DNA of 64,000 nucleotides from Ascidia mentula (GCA_947561715.1 OX387199.1:9801001-9865000), one strand, 5' to 3'. Counted from the first letter of the stretch, positions 39,128 to 54,529 are shown. Numbers and translations are program-made. The notes: generated by a model not told the origin, from the sequence alone.

Positions 39128-39210
39128 AATGCCAAACAAATGTTGGAAAGTTTTCCAATTTGCAGGATGCATTTCTCCGAATATTTCTTCAGTGCATTGA
39201 AGACCGATAA
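39128..39210. other. Block B-C junction inside a chimeric monomer
   Basis: Same chimeric structure as the A-B junction: GAGCGGTAATTCC on the left, ACAAATCGCTGAACG on the right, at exactly +22,455 bp. Confidence 0.85.
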
Positions 39211-42200
39211 CAAATCGCTGAACGACGAATGCCTATCAAAACTATAATAATGATTAACAACATCATTGACGTAAATTTTTAGAAACAATATAAAATCACA
39301 CCACAACTGTGTTGTGGTTTCAACAAATCGTTTAGACTCTTGGTATGTCCAACTTCACGGAAATCTTTAGTAAAAGGCGAAAGATTTGCACGATATGAAA
39401 TTAGACCAGAGCTGTAATTCCGGAACATACAGTTAATGCCAAACAAATGTTGGAAAGTTTTCCAATTTGCAGGATGCATTTCTCCGAATATTTCTTCAGT
39501 GCATTGAAGACCGACAACATATCGTTGAACGACGAATGCCCATCAAAACTATATTAATGATTTCCAACATCATTGACGTAAATTTTTAGAAACAATATAA
39601 AATCACACCACAACTGTGTTGTGGTTTCAACAAATCGTTTAGACTCTTGGTATGCCAACTTCACGGAAATCTTTAGTAAAAGGCGAAAGATTTGCTCGAT
39701 ATGAAATTAGACCAGAGCTGTAATTCAGGAACATACATTTAATGCCAAACAAATGTTGGAAAGTTTTCCAATTTGCAGGATGCATTTGGAAAATGTTTGA
39801 AAGTTTTCCAATTTGCAGGATGCATTTCTCCGAATATTTCTTCAGTGCATTGAAGACCGATAACATATCGTTGAACGACGAATGCCCATCAAAACTATAT
39901 TAATGATTTCCAACATCATTGACGTAAATTTTTAGAAACAATGCAAAAAATCACAGCACAAATGTGTTGTGGTTTCAACAAATCGTTTAGACTCTTGGTA
40001 TGTCCAACTTCACGGAAATCTTTAGTAAAAGGCGAAAGATTTGCTCGATATGAAATTAGACCAGAGCTGTAATTACGGAACATACAGTTAATGCCAAACA
40101 AATGTTGGAAAGTTTTCCAATTTGCAGGATGCATTTCTCCGAATATTTCTTCAGTGCATTGAAGACCGATAACATATCGTTGAACGACGAATGGCCATCA
40201 AAACTATATTAATGATTTCCAACATCATTGACGTAAATTTTTAGAAACAATATAAAATCAAACCACCACTGTGTTGTGGTTTCAACAAATCGTTTAGACT
40301 CTTGGTATGTCCAACTTCACGGAAATCTTTAGTAAAAGGCGAAAGATTTGCTCGATATGAAATTAGACCAGAGCTGTAATTCAGGAACACACATTTAATG
40401 CCAAAGAAATGTTGGAAAGTTTTCCAATTTGCAGGATGCATTTCGAAAATGTTGGAAAGTTTTCCAATTTGCAGGATGCATTTCTCCGAATATTTCTTCA
40501 GTGCATTGAAGACCGTTAACATATCGTTGAACGACGAATGCCCAATCATCATTGACGTAAATTTTTGGAAACAATATAAAATCACACCACAACTGTGTTG
40601 TGGTTTCAACAAATCGTTTAGACTCTTGGTATGTCCAACTTCACGGAAATCTTTAGTAAAAGGCGAAAGATTTGCTCGATATGAAATTAGACCAGAGCTG
40701 TAATTCCGGAACATACAGTTAATGCCAAACAAATGTTGGAAAGTTTTCCAATTTGCAGGATGAATTTCTCCGAATATTTCTTCAGTGCATTGAAGACCGA
40801 TAACACATAGTTGAACGACGAATGCCCATCAAAGCTATATTAATGATTTCCAACATCATTGACGTAAATTTTTAGAAACAATATAAAATCACACCACAAC
40901 TGTGTTGTGGTTTCAACAAATCGTTTAGACTCTTGGTATGTCCAACTTCACGGAAATCTTTAGTAAAAGGCGAAAGATTTGCTCGATATGAAATTAGACC
41001 AGAGCTGTAATTCCGGAACATACAGTTAATGCCAAACAAATGTTGGGAAGTTTTCCAATTTGCAGGATGCATTTCTCCGAATATTTCTTCAGTGCATTGA
41101 AGACCGATAACATATCGTTGAACGACGAATGCCCATCAAAACTATATTAATGATTTCCAACATCATTGACGTAAATTTTTAGAAACAATATATAATCACA
41201 CCACAACTGTGTTGTGGTTTCAACAAATCGTTTAGACTCTTGGTATGTCCAACTTCACGGAAATCTTTAGTAAAAGGCGAAAGATTTGCTCGATATGAAA
41301 TTAGACCAGAGCTGTAATTCCGGAACATACAGTTAATGCCAAACAAATGTTGGAAAGTTTTCCAATTTGCAGGATGCATTTCTCCGAATATTTCTTCAGT
41401 GCATTGAAGACCGATAACATATCGTTGAACGACGAATGCCCATCAAAGCTATATTAATGATTTCCAACATCATTGACGCAAATTTTTAGAAACAATATAA
41501 AATCACACCACAACTGTGTTGTGGTTTCAACAAATCGTTTAGACTCTTGGTATGCCCAACTTCACGGAAATCTTTAGTAAAAGGCGAAAGATTTGCTCGA
41601 TATGAAATTAGACCAGAGCTGTAATTCCGGAACATACAGTTAATGCCAAACAAATGTTGGGAAGTTTTCCAATTTGCAGGATGCATTTCTCCGAATATTT
41701 CTTCAGTGCATTGAAGACCGATAACATATCGTTGAACGACGAATGCCCATCAAAACTATATTAATGATTTCCAACATCATTGACGTAAATTTTTAGAAAC
41801 AATATATAATCACACCACAACTGTGTTGTGGTTTCAACAAATCGTTTAGACTCTTGGTATGTCCAACTTCACGGAAATCTTTAGTAAAAGGCGAAAGATT
41901 TGCTCGATATGAAATTAGACCAGAGCTGTAATTCCGGAACATACAGTTAATGCCAAACAAATGTTGGAAAGTTTTCCAATTTGCAGGATGCATTTCTCCG
42001 AATATTTCTTCAGTGCATTGAAGACCGATAACATATCGTTATACGACGAATGCCCATCAAAACTATATTAATGATTTCCAACATCATTGACGTAAATTTT
42101 TAGAAACAATATAAAATCACACCACAACTGTGTTGTGGTTTCAACAAATCGTTTAGACTCTTGGTATGCCCAACTTCACGGAAATCTTTAGTAAAAGGCG

Positions 42201-45200
42201 AAAGATTTGCTCGATATGAAATTAGACAAGAGCTGTAATTCCGGAACATACAGTTAATGCCAAACAAATGTTGGAAACTTTTCCAATTTGCAGGATGCAT
42301 TTCTCCGAATATTTCTTCAGTGCATTGAAGACCGATAACATATAGTTGAACGACGAATGTCCAGTAAAATTATATTGATTATTTCCAACATCATTGACGT
42401 AAATTTTTAGAAACAATATAAAATCACACCACAACTGTGTTGTGGTTTCAACAAATCGTTTAGACTCTTGGTATGTCCAACTTCACGGAAATCTTTAGTA
42501 AAAGGCGAAAGATTTGCTCGATATGAAATTAGACCAGAGCTGTAATTCCGGAACATACAGTTAATGCCAAACAAATGTTGGAAAGTTTTCCAATTTGCAG
42601 GATGCATTTCTCCGAATATTTCTTCAGTGCATTGAAGACCGATAACATATAGTTGAACGACGAATGCCCATCAAAGCTATATTAATGATTTCCAACATCA
42701 TTGACGTAAATTTTTAGAAACAATATAAAATCACACCACAACTGTGTTGTGGTTTCAACAAATCGTTTAGACTCTTGGTATGTCCAACTTCACGGAAATC
42801 TTTAGTAAAAGGCGAAAGATTTGCTCGATATGAAATTAGACCAGAGCTGTAATTCCGGAACATACAGTTAATGCCAAACAAATGTTGGGAAGTTTTCCAA
42901 TTTGCAGGATGCATTTCTCCGAATATTTCTTCAGTGCATTGAAGACCGATAACATATCGTTGAACGACGAATGCCCATCAAAACTATATTAATGATTTCC
43001 AACATCATTGACGTAAATTTTTAGAAACAATATATAATCACACCACAACTGTGTTGTGGTTTCAACAAATCGTTTAGCCTCTTGGTATGTCCAACTTCAC
43101 GGAAATCTTTAGTAAAAGGCGAAAGATTTGCTCGATATGAAATTAGACCAGAGCTGTAATTCCGGAACATACAGTTAATGCCAAACAAATGTTGGAAAGT
43201 TTTCCAATTTGCACGAAGCATTTCTCCGAATATTTCTTCAGTGCATTGAAGACCGATAACATATCGTTGAACGACGAATGCCAAAAAGCTATATTAATGA
43301 TTTCCAACATCATTGACGCAAAATTTTAGAAACAATATAAAATCACACCACAACTGTGTTGTGGTTTCAACAAATCGTTTAGACTCTTGGTATGCCCAAC
43401 TTCACGGAAATCTTTAGTAAAAGGCGAAAGATTTGCTCGATATGAAATTAGACCAGAGCTGTAATTCCGGAACATACAGTTAATGCCAAACAAATGTTGG
43501 GAAGTTTTCCAATTTGCAGGATGCATTTCTCAGAATATTTCTTCAGTGCATTGAAGACCGATAACATATAGTTGAACGACGAATGTCCAGTAAAATTATA
43601 TTGATTATTTCCAACATCATTGACGTAAATTTTTAGAAAAAATATAAAATCACACCACAACTGTGTTGTGGTTTCAACAAATCGTTTAGACTCTTGGTAT
43701 GTCCAACTTCACGGAAATCTTTAGTAAAAGGCGAAAGATTTGCTCGATATGAAATTAGACCAGAGCTGTAATTCCGGAACATACAGTTAATGCCAAACAA
43801 ATGTTGGAAAGTTTTCCAATTTGCAGGATGCATTTCTCCGAATATTTCTTCAGTGCATTGAAGACCGATAACACATAGTTGAACGACGAATGCCCATCAA
43901 AGCTATATTAATGATTTCCAACATCATTGACGTAAATTTTTAGAAACAATATAAAATCACACCACAACTGTGTTGTGGTTTCAACAAATCGTTTAGACTC
44001 TTGGTATGTCCAACTTCACGGAAATCTTTAGTAAAAGGCGAAAGATTTGCTCGATATGAAATTAGACCAGAGCTGTAATTCCGGAACATACAGTTAATGC
44101 CAAACAAATGTTGGGAAGTTTTCCAATTTGCAGGATGCATTTCTCCGAATATTTCTTCAGTGCATTGAAGACCGATAACATATCGTTGAACGACGAATGC
44201 CCATCAAAACTATATTAATGATTTCCAACATCATTGACGTAAATTTTTAGAAACAATATATAATCACACCACAACTGTGTTGTGGTTTCAACAAATCGTT
44301 TAGACTCTTGGTATGTCCAACTTCACGGAAATCTTTAGTAAAAGGCGAAAGATTTGCTCGATATGAAATTAGACCAGAGCTGTAATTCCGGAACATACAG
44401 TTAATGCCAAAGAAATGTTGGAAAGTTTTCCAATTTGCAGGATGCATTTCTCCGAATATTTCTTCAGTGCATTGAAGACCGATAACATATCGTTGAACGA
44501 CGAATGCCCATCAAAGCTATATTAATGATTTCCAACATCATTGACGCAAATTTTTAGAAACAATATAAAATCACACCACAACTGTGTTGTGGTTTCAACA
44601 AATCGTTTAGACTCTTGGTATGCCCAACTTCACGGAAATCTTTAGTAAAAGGCGAAAGATTTGCTCGATATGAAATTAGACCAGAGCTGTAATTCCGGAA
44701 CATACAGTTAATGCCAAACAAATGTTGGGAAGTTTTCCAATTTGCAGGATGCATTTCTCCGAATATTTCTTCAGTGCATTGAAGACCGATAACATATCGT
44801 TGAACGACGAATGCCCATCAAAGCTATATTAATGATTTCCAACATCATTGACGCAAATCTTTAGAAACAATATAAAATCACACCACAACTGTGTTGTGGT
44901 TTCAACAAATCGTTTAGACTCTTGGTATGTCCAACTTCACGGAAATCTTAAGTAAAAGGCGAAAGATTTGCTCGATATGAAATTAGACCAGAGCTGTAAT
45001 TCCGGAACATACAGTTAATGCCAAACAAATGTTGGAAAGTTTTCCAATTTGCAGGATGCATTTCTCCGAATATTTCTTCAGTGCATTGAAGACCGATAAC
45101 ATATCGTTGAACGACGAATGCCCATCAACACTATATTAATGATTTCCAACATCATTGACGTAAATTTTTAGAAACAATATAAAATCACAGCACAACTGTG

Positions 45201-48200
45201 TTGTGGTTTCAACAAATCGTTTAGACTCTTGGTATGTCCAACTTCACGGAAATCTTAAGTAAAAGGCGAAAGATTTGCTCGATATGAAATTAGACCAGAG
45301 CTGTAATTCCGGAACATACAGTTAATGCCAAACAAATGTTGGAAAGTTTTCCAATTTGCAGGATGCATTTCTCCGAATATTTCTTCAGTGCATTGAAGAC
45401 CGATAACATATCGTTGAACGACGAATGCCCATCAACACTATATTAATGATTTCCAACATCATTGACGTAAATTTTTAGAAACAATATAAAATCACAGCAC
45501 AACTGTGTTGTGGTTTCAACAAATCGTTTAGACTCTTGGTATGTCCAACTTCACGGAAATCTTTAGTAAAAGGCGAAAGATTTGCTCGATATGAAATTAG
45601 ACCAGAGCTGTAATTCCGGAACATACAGTTAATGCCAAACAAATGTTGGAAACTTTTCCAATTTGCAGGATGCATTTCTCCGAATATTTCTTCAGTGCAT
45701 TGAAGACCGATAACATATAGTTGAACGACGAATGTCCAGTAAAATTATATTGATTATTTCCAACATCATTGACGTAAATTTTTAGAAACAATATAAAATC
45801 ACACCACAACTGTGTTGTGGTTTCAACAAATCGTTTAGACTCTTGGTATGTCCAACTTCACGGAAATCTTTAGTAAAAGGCGAAAGATTTGCTCGATATG
45901 AAATTAGACCAGAGCTGTAATTCCGGAACATACAGTTAATGCCAAACAAATGTTGGAAAGTTTTCCAATTTGCAGGATGCATTTCTCCGAATATTTCTTC
46001 AGTGCATTGAAGACCGATAACATATAGTTGAACGACGAATGCCCATCAAAGCTATATTAATGATTTCCAACATCATTGACGTAAATTTTTAGAAACAATA
46101 TAAAATCACACCACAACTGTGTTGTGGTTTCAACAAATCGTTTAGACTCTTGGTATGTCCAACTTCACGGAAATCTTTAGTAAAAGGCGAAAGATTTGCT
46201 CGATATGAAATTAGACCAGAGCTGTAATTCCGGAACATACAGTTAATGCCAAACAAATGTTGGGAAGTTTTCCAATTTGCAGGATGCATTTCTCCGAATA
46301 TTTCTTCAGTGCATTGAAGACCGATAACATATCGTTGAACGACGAATGCCCATCAAAACTATATTAATGATTTCCAACATCATTGACGTAAATTTTTAGA
46401 AACAATATATAATCACACCACAACTGTGTTGTGGTTTCAACAAATCGTTTAGCCTCTTGGTATGTCCAACTTCACGGAAATCTTTAGTAAAAGGCGAAAG
46501 ATTTGCTCGATATGAAATTAGACCAGAGCTGTAATTCCGGAACATACAGTTAATGCCAAACAAATGTTGGAAAGTTTTCCAATTTGCACGAAGCATTTCT
46601 CCGAATATTTCTTCAGTGCATTGAAGACCGATAACATATCGTTGAACGACGAATGCCAAAAAGCTATATTAATGATTTCCAACATCATTGACGCAAATTT
46701 TTAGAAACAATATAAAATCACACCACAACTGTGTTGTGGTTTCAACAAATCGTTTAGACTCTTGGTATGCCCAACTTCACGGAAATCTTTAGTAAAAGGC
46801 GAAAGATTTGCTCGATATGAAATTAGACCAGAGCTGTAATTCCGGAACATACAGTTAATGCCAAACAAATGTTGGGAAGTTTTCCAATTTGCAGGATGCA
46901 TTTCTCCGAATATTTCTTCAGTGCATTGAAGACCGATAACATATAGTTGAACGACGAATGTCCAGTAAAATTATATTGATTATTTCCAACATCATTGACG
47001 TAAATTTTTAGAAACAATATAAAATCACACCACAACTGTGTTGTGGTTTCAACAAATCGTTTAGACTCTTGGTATGTCCAACTTCACGGAAATCTTTAGT
47101 AAAAGGCGAAAGATTTGCTCGATATGAAATTAGACCAGAGCTGTAATTCCGGAACATACAGTTAATGCCAAACAAATGTTGGAAAGTTTTCCAATTTGCA
47201 GGATGCATTTCTCCGAATATTTCTTCAGTGCATTGAAGACCGATAACACATAGTTGAACGACGAATGCCCATCAAAGCTATATTAATGATTTCCAACATC
47301 ATTGACGTAAATTTTTAGAAACAATATAAAATCACACCACAATTGTGTTGTGGTTTCAACAAATCGTTTAGACTCTTGGTATGTCCAACTTCACGGAAAT
47401 CTTTAGTAAAAGGCGAAAGATTTGCTCGATATGAAATTAGACCAGAGCTGTAATTCCGGAACATACAGTTAATGCCAAACAAATGTTGGGAAGTTTTCCA
47501 ATTTGCAGGATGCATTTCTCCGAATATTTCTTCAGTGCATTGAAGACCGATAACATATCGTTGAACGACGAATGCCCATCAAAACTATATTAATGATTTC
47601 CAACATCATTGACGTAAATTTTTAGAAACAATATATAATCACACCACAACTGTGTTGTGGTTTCAACAAATCGTTTAGACTCTTGGTATGCCCAACTTCA
47701 CGGAAATCTTTAGTAAAAGGCGAAAGATTTGCTCGATATGAAATTAGACCAGAGCTGTAATTCCGGAACATACAGTTAATGCCAAACAAATGTTGGGAAG
47801 TTTTCCAATTTGCAGGATGCATTTCTCCGAATATTTCTTCAGTGCATTGAAGACCGGTAACATATCGTTGAACGACGAATGCCCATCAAAACTATATTAA
47901 TGATTTCCAACATCATTGACGTAAATTTTTAGAAACAATATATAATCACACCACAACTGTGTTGTGGTTTCAACAAATCGTTTAGACTCTTGGTATGTCC
48001 AACTTCACGGAAATCTTTAGTAAAAGGCGAAAGATTTGCTCGATATGAAATTAGACCAGAGCTGTAATTCCGGAACATACAGTTAATGCCAAACAAATGT
48101 TGGAAAGTTTTCCAATTTGCAGGATGCATTTCTCCGAATATTTCTTCAGTGCATTGAAGACCGATAACATATCGTTGAACGACGAATGCCCATCAAAACT

Positions 48201-51200
48201 ATATTAATGATTTCCAACATCATTGACGTAAATTTTTAGAAACAATATAAAATCACACCACAACTGTGTTGTGGTTTCAACAAATCGTTTAGACTCTTGG
48301 TATGCCCAACTTCACGGAAATCTTTAGTAAAAGGCGAAAGATTTGCTCGATATGAAATTAGACCAGAGGTGTAATTCCGGAACATACAGTTAATGCCAAA
48401 CAAATGTTGGAAACTTTTCCAATTTGCAGGATGCATTTCTCCGAATATTTCTTCAGTGCATTGAAGACCGATAACATATCGTTGAACGACGAATGCCCAT
48501 CAAAGCTATATTAATGATTTCCAACATCATTGACGCAAATCTTTAGAAACAATATAAAATCACACCACAACTGTGTTGTGGTTTCAACAAATCGTTTAGA
48601 CTCTTGGTATGTCCAACTTCACGGAAATCTTTAGTAAAAGGCGAAAGATTTGCTCGATATGAAATTAGACCAGAGCTGTAATTCCGGAACATACAGTTAA
48701 TGCCAAACAAATGTTGGAAAGTTTTCCAATTTGCAGGATGCATTTCTCCGAATATTTCTTCAGTGCATTGAAGACCGATAACATATCGTTGAACGACGAA
48801 TGCCCATCAACACTATATTAATGATTTCCAACATCATTGACGTAAATTTTTAGAAACAATATAAAATCACAGCACAACTGTGTTGTGGTTTCAACAAATC
48901 GTTTAGACTCTTGGTATGTCCAACTTCACGGAAATCTTTAGTAAAAGGCGAAAGATTTGCTCGATATGAAATTAGACCAGAGCTGTAATTCCGGAACATA
49001 CAGTTAATGCCAAACAAATGTTGGAAAGTTTTCCAATTTGCAGGATGCATTTCTCCGAATATTTCTTCAGTGCATTGAAGACCGATAACATATCGTTGAA
49101 CGACGAATGCCAAGTAAAATTATATTGATTATTTCCAACATCATTGACGTAAATTTTTAGAAACAATATATAATCACACCACAACTGTGTTGTGGTTTCA
49201 ACAAATCGTTTAGACTCTTGGTATGTCCAACTTCACGGAAATCTTTAGTAAAAGGCGAAAGATTTGCTCGATATGAAATTAGACCAGAGCTGTAATTCCG
49301 GAACATACAGTTAATGCCAAACAAATGTTGGAAAGTTTTCCAATTTGTAGGATGCATTTCTCCGAATATTTCTTCAGTGCATTGAAGACCGATAACATAT
49401 CGTTGAACGACGAATGCCCATCAAAGCTATATGAATGATTTCGAACATCATTGACGCAAATTTTTAGAAACAATATAAAATCACACCACAACTGTGTTGT
49501 GGTTTCAACAAATCGTTTAAGACTCTTGGTATGTCCAACTTCACGGAAATCTTTAGTAAAAGGCGAAAGATTTGCACGATATGAAATTAGACCAGAGCTG
49601 TAATTCCGGAACATACAGTTAATGCCAAAGAAATGTTGGAAAGTTTTCCAATTTGCCGGATGCATTTCTCCGAATATTTCTTCAGTGTATTGAAGACCGA
49701 TAACATATCGTTGAACGACGAATGCCCATCAAAACTATATTAATGATTTCCAACATCATTGACGTAAATTTTTAGAAACAATATATAATCACACCACAAC
49801 TGTGTTGTGGTTTCAACAAATCGTTTAGACTCTTGGTATGTCCAACTTCACGGAAATCTTTAGTAAAAGGCGAAAGATTTGCTCGATATGAAATTAGACC
49901 AGAGCTGTAATTCCGGAACATACAGTTAATGCCAAATAAATGTTGGAAAGTTTTCCAATTTGCAGGATGCATTTCTCCGAATATTTCTTCAGTGCATTGA
50001 AGACCGATAACATATCGTTGAACGACGAATGCCCATCAAAACTATATTAATGATTTCCAGCATCATTGACGTAAATTTTTAGAAACAATATAAAATCACA
50101 CCACAACTGTGTTGTGGTTTCAACAAATCGTTTAGACTCTTGGTATGTCCAACTTCACGGAAATCTTTAGTAAAAGGCGAAAGATTTGCTCGATATGAAA
50201 TTAGACCAGAGCTGTAATTCCGGAACATACAGTTAATGCCAAACAAATGTTGGAAACTTTTCCAATTTGCAGGATGCATTTCTCCGAATATTTCTTCAGT
50301 GCATTGAAGACCGATAACATATCGTTGAACGACGAATGCCCATCAAAGCTATATTAATGATTTCCAACATCATTGACGCAAATCTTTAGAAACAACATAA
50401 AATCACACCACAACTGTGTTGTGGTTTCAACAAATCGTTTAGACTCTTGGTATGTCCAACTTCACGGAAATCTTGAGTAAAAGGCGAAAGATTTGCTCGA
50501 TATGAAATTAGACCAGAGCTGTAATTCCGGAACATACAGTTAATGCCAAACAAATGTTGGAAAGTTTTCCAATTTGCAGGATGCATTTCTCCGAATATTT
50601 CTTCAGTGCATTGAAGACCGATAACATATCGTTGAACGACGAATGCCCATCAACACTATATTAATGATTTCCAACATCATTGACGTAAATTTTTAGAAAC
50701 AATATAAAATCACACCACAACTGTGTTGTGGTTCAAATCGTTTAGACTCTTGGTATGTCCAACTTCACGGAAATCTTTAGTAAAAGGCGAAAGAATTGCT
50801 CGATATGAAATTAGACCAGAGCTGTAATTCCGGAACATACAGTTAATGCCAAACAAATGTTGGAAAGTTTTCCAATTTGCAGGATGCATTTCTCCGAATA
50901 TTTCTTCAGTGCATTGAAGACCGATAACATATCGTTGAACGACGAAGGCCCAGTAAAATTATATTGATTATTTCCAACATCATTGACGTAAATTTTTAGA
51001 AACAATATATAATCACACCACAACTGTGTTGTGGTTTCAACAAATCGTTTAGACTCTTGGTATGTCCAACTTCACGGAAATCTTTAGTAAAAGGCGAAAG
51101 ATTTGCTCGATATGAAATTAGACCAGAGCTGTAATTCCGGAACATACAGTTAATGCCAAACAAATGTTGGAAAGTTTTCCAATTTGCAGGATGCATTTCT

Positions 51201-54200
51201 CCGAATATTTCTTCAGTGCATTGAAGACCGATAACATATCGTTGAACGACGAATGCCCATCAAAGCTATATTAATGATTTCCAACATCATTGACGCAAAT
51301 TTTTAGAAACAATATAAAATCACACCACAACTGTGTTGTGGTTTCAACAAATCGTTTAAGACTCTTGGTATGTCCAACTTCACGGAAATCTTTAGTAAAA
51401 GGCGAAAGATTTGCTCGATATGAAATTAGACCAGAGCTGTAATTCCGGAACATACAGTTAATGCCAAAGAAATGTTGGAAAGTTTTCCAATTTGCCGGAT
51501 GCATTTCTCCGAATATTTCTTCAGTGCATTGAAGACCGATAACATATCGTTGAACGACGAATGCCCATCAAAACTATATTAATGATTTCCAACATCATTG
51601 ACGTAAATTTTTAGAAACAATATATAATCACACCACAACTGTGTTGTGGTTTCAACAAATCGTTTAGACTCTTGGTATGTCCAACTTCACGGAAATCTTT
51701 AGTAAAAGGCGAAAGATTTGCTCGATATGAAATTAGACCAGAGCTGTAATTCCGGAACATACAGTTAATGCCAAACAAATGTTGGAAAGTTTTCCAATTT
51801 GCAGGATGCATTTCTCCGAATATTTCTTCAGTGCATTGAAGACCGATAACATATCGTTGAACGACGAATGCCCATCAAAACTATATTAATGATTTCCAGC
51901 ATCATTGACGTAAATTTTTAGAAACAATATAAAATCACACCACAACTGTGTTGTGGTTTCAACAAATCGTTTAGACTCTTGGTATGTCCAACTTCACGGA
52001 AATCTTTAGTAAAAGGCGAAAGATTTGCTCGATATGAAATTAGACCAGAGCTGTAATTCCGGAACATACAGTTAATGCCAAACAAATGTTGGAAAGTTTT
52101 CCAATTTGCAGGATGCATTTCTCCGAATATTTCTTCAGTGCATTGAAGACCGATAACATATCGTTGAACGACGAATGCCCATCAAAACTATATTAATGAT
52201 TTCCAACATCATTGACGTAAATTTTTAGAAACAATATAAAATCACACCACAACTGTGTTGTGGTTTCAACAAATCGTTTAGACTCTTGGTATGTCCAACT
52301 TCACGGAAATCTTTAGTAAAAGGCGAAAGATTTGCTCGATATGAAATTAGACCAGAGCTGTAATTCCGGAACATACAGTTAATGCCAAACAAATGTTGGA
52401 AAGTTTTCCAATTTGCAGGATGCATTTCTCCGAATATTTCTTCAGTGCATTGAAGACCGATAACATATCGTTGAACGACGAATGCCCATCAAAACTATAT
52501 TAATGATTTCCAACATCATTGACGTAAATTTTTAGAAACAAGGTATAATCACACCACAACTGTGTTGTGGTTTCAACAAATCGTTTAGACTCTTGGTATG
52601 TCCAACTTCACGGAAATCTTTAGTAAAAGGCGAAAGATTTGCTCGATATGAAATTAGACCAGAGCTGTAATTCCGGAACATACAGTTAATGCCAAACAAA
52701 TGTTGGAAAGTTTTCCAATTTGCAGGATGCATTTCTCCGAATATTTCTTCAGTGCATTGAAGACCGATAACATATCGTTGAACGACGAATGCCCATCAAA
52801 ACTATATTGATGATTTCCAACATCATTGACGTAAATTTTTAGAAACAATATATAATCACACCACAACTGTGTTGTGGTTTCAACAAATCGTTTAGACTCT
52901 TGGTATGTCCAACTTCACGGAAATCTTTAGTAAAAGGCGAAAGATTTGCTCGATATGAAATTAGACCAGAGCTGTAATTCCGGAACATACAGTTAATGCC
53001 AAACAAATGTTGGAAAGTTTTCCAATTTGCAGGATGCATTTCTCCGAATATTTCTTCAGTGCATTGAAGACCGATAACATATCGTTGAACGACGAATGTC
53101 CAGTAAAATTATATTGATTATTTCCAACATCATTGACTTAAATTTTTAGAAACAATATAAAATCACACCACAACTGTGTTGTGGTTTCAACAAATCGTTT
53201 AGACTCTTGGTATGTCCAACTTCACGGAAATCTTTAGTAAAAGGCGAAAGATTTGCTCGATATGAAATTAGACCAGAGCTGTAATTCCGGAACATACAGT
53301 TAATGCCAAACAAATGTTGGAAAGTTTTCCAATTTGCAGGATGCATTTCTCCGAATATTTCTTCAGTGCATTGAAGACCGATAACATATCGTTGAACGAC
53401 GAATGCCCATCAAAACTATATTAATGATTTCCAACATCATTGACGTAAATTTTTAGAAACAATATAAAATCACACCACAACTGTGTTGTGGTTTCAACAA
53501 ATCGTTTAGACTCTTGGTATGTCCAACTTCACGGAAATCTTTAGTAAAAAGCGAAAGATTTGCTCAATATGAAATTAGACCAGAGCTGTAATTCCGGAAC
53601 ATACAGTTAATGCCAAACAAATGTTGGAAAGTTTTCCAATTTGCAGGATGCATTTCTCCGAATATTTCTTCAGTGCATTGAAGACCGATAACATATCGTT
53701 GAACGACGAATGCCCATCAAAACTATATTAATAATTTCCAGCATCATTGACGTAAATTTTTAGAAACAATATAAAATCACACCACAACTGTGTTGTGGTT
53801 TCAACAAATCGTTTAGACTCTTGGTATGTCCAACTTCACGGAAATCTTTAGTAAAAGGCGAAAGATTTGCTCGATATGAAATTAGACCAGAGCTGTAATT
53901 CCGGAACATACAGTTAATGCCAAACAAATGTTGGAAAGTTTTCCAATTTGCAGGATGCATTTCTCCGAATATTTCTTCAGTGCATTGAAGACCGATAACA
54001 TATCGTTGAACGACGAATGCCCATCAAAACTATATTAATGATTTCCAACATCATTGACGTAAATTTTTAGAAACAATATAAAATCACACCACAACTGTGT
54101 TGTGGTTTCAACAAATCGTTTAGACTCTTGGTATGTCCAACTTCACGGAAATCTTTAGTAAAAGGCGAAAGATTTGCTCGATATGAAATTAGACCAGAGC

Positions 54201-54529
54201 TGTAATTCCGGAACATACAGTTAATGCCAAACAAACTTTGGAAAGTTTTCCAATTTGCAGGATGCATTTCTCCGATTATTTCTTCAGTGCATTGAAGACC
54301 GATAACATATCGTTGAACGACGAATGCCCAGTAAAATTATATTGATTATTTCCAACATCATTGACGTAAATTTTTAGAAACAATATAAAATCACACCACA
54401 ACTGTGTTGTGGTTTCAACAAATCGTTTAGACTCTTGGTATGTCCAACTTCACGGAAATCTTTAGTAAATGGCGAAAGATTTGCTCGATATGAAATTAGA
54501 CCAGAGCGGTAATTCCGGAACATACAGTT
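39128..54529. repeat. Higher-order repeat block C (15,402 bp, 50 monomers)
   Basis: Block C repeats A at +37,243 on its left and +37,857 on its right; the 614-bp difference is two whole monomers (44,861-45,474) absent from A. Private substitutions occur near 43,324, 43,532, 50,396, 52,542 and 54,470. Unlike A and B, it ends not in a junction to another block but by running into differently organised monomers. Confidence 0.9.

Noticed and set aside
1885..54529. Blocks A, B and C as an assembly artefact
   Set aside because: Each block has private substitutions, and they differ by defined whole-monomer losses and gains with recombinant seams. That is more like real history than copied contigs. 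It cannot be excluded without spanning reads.
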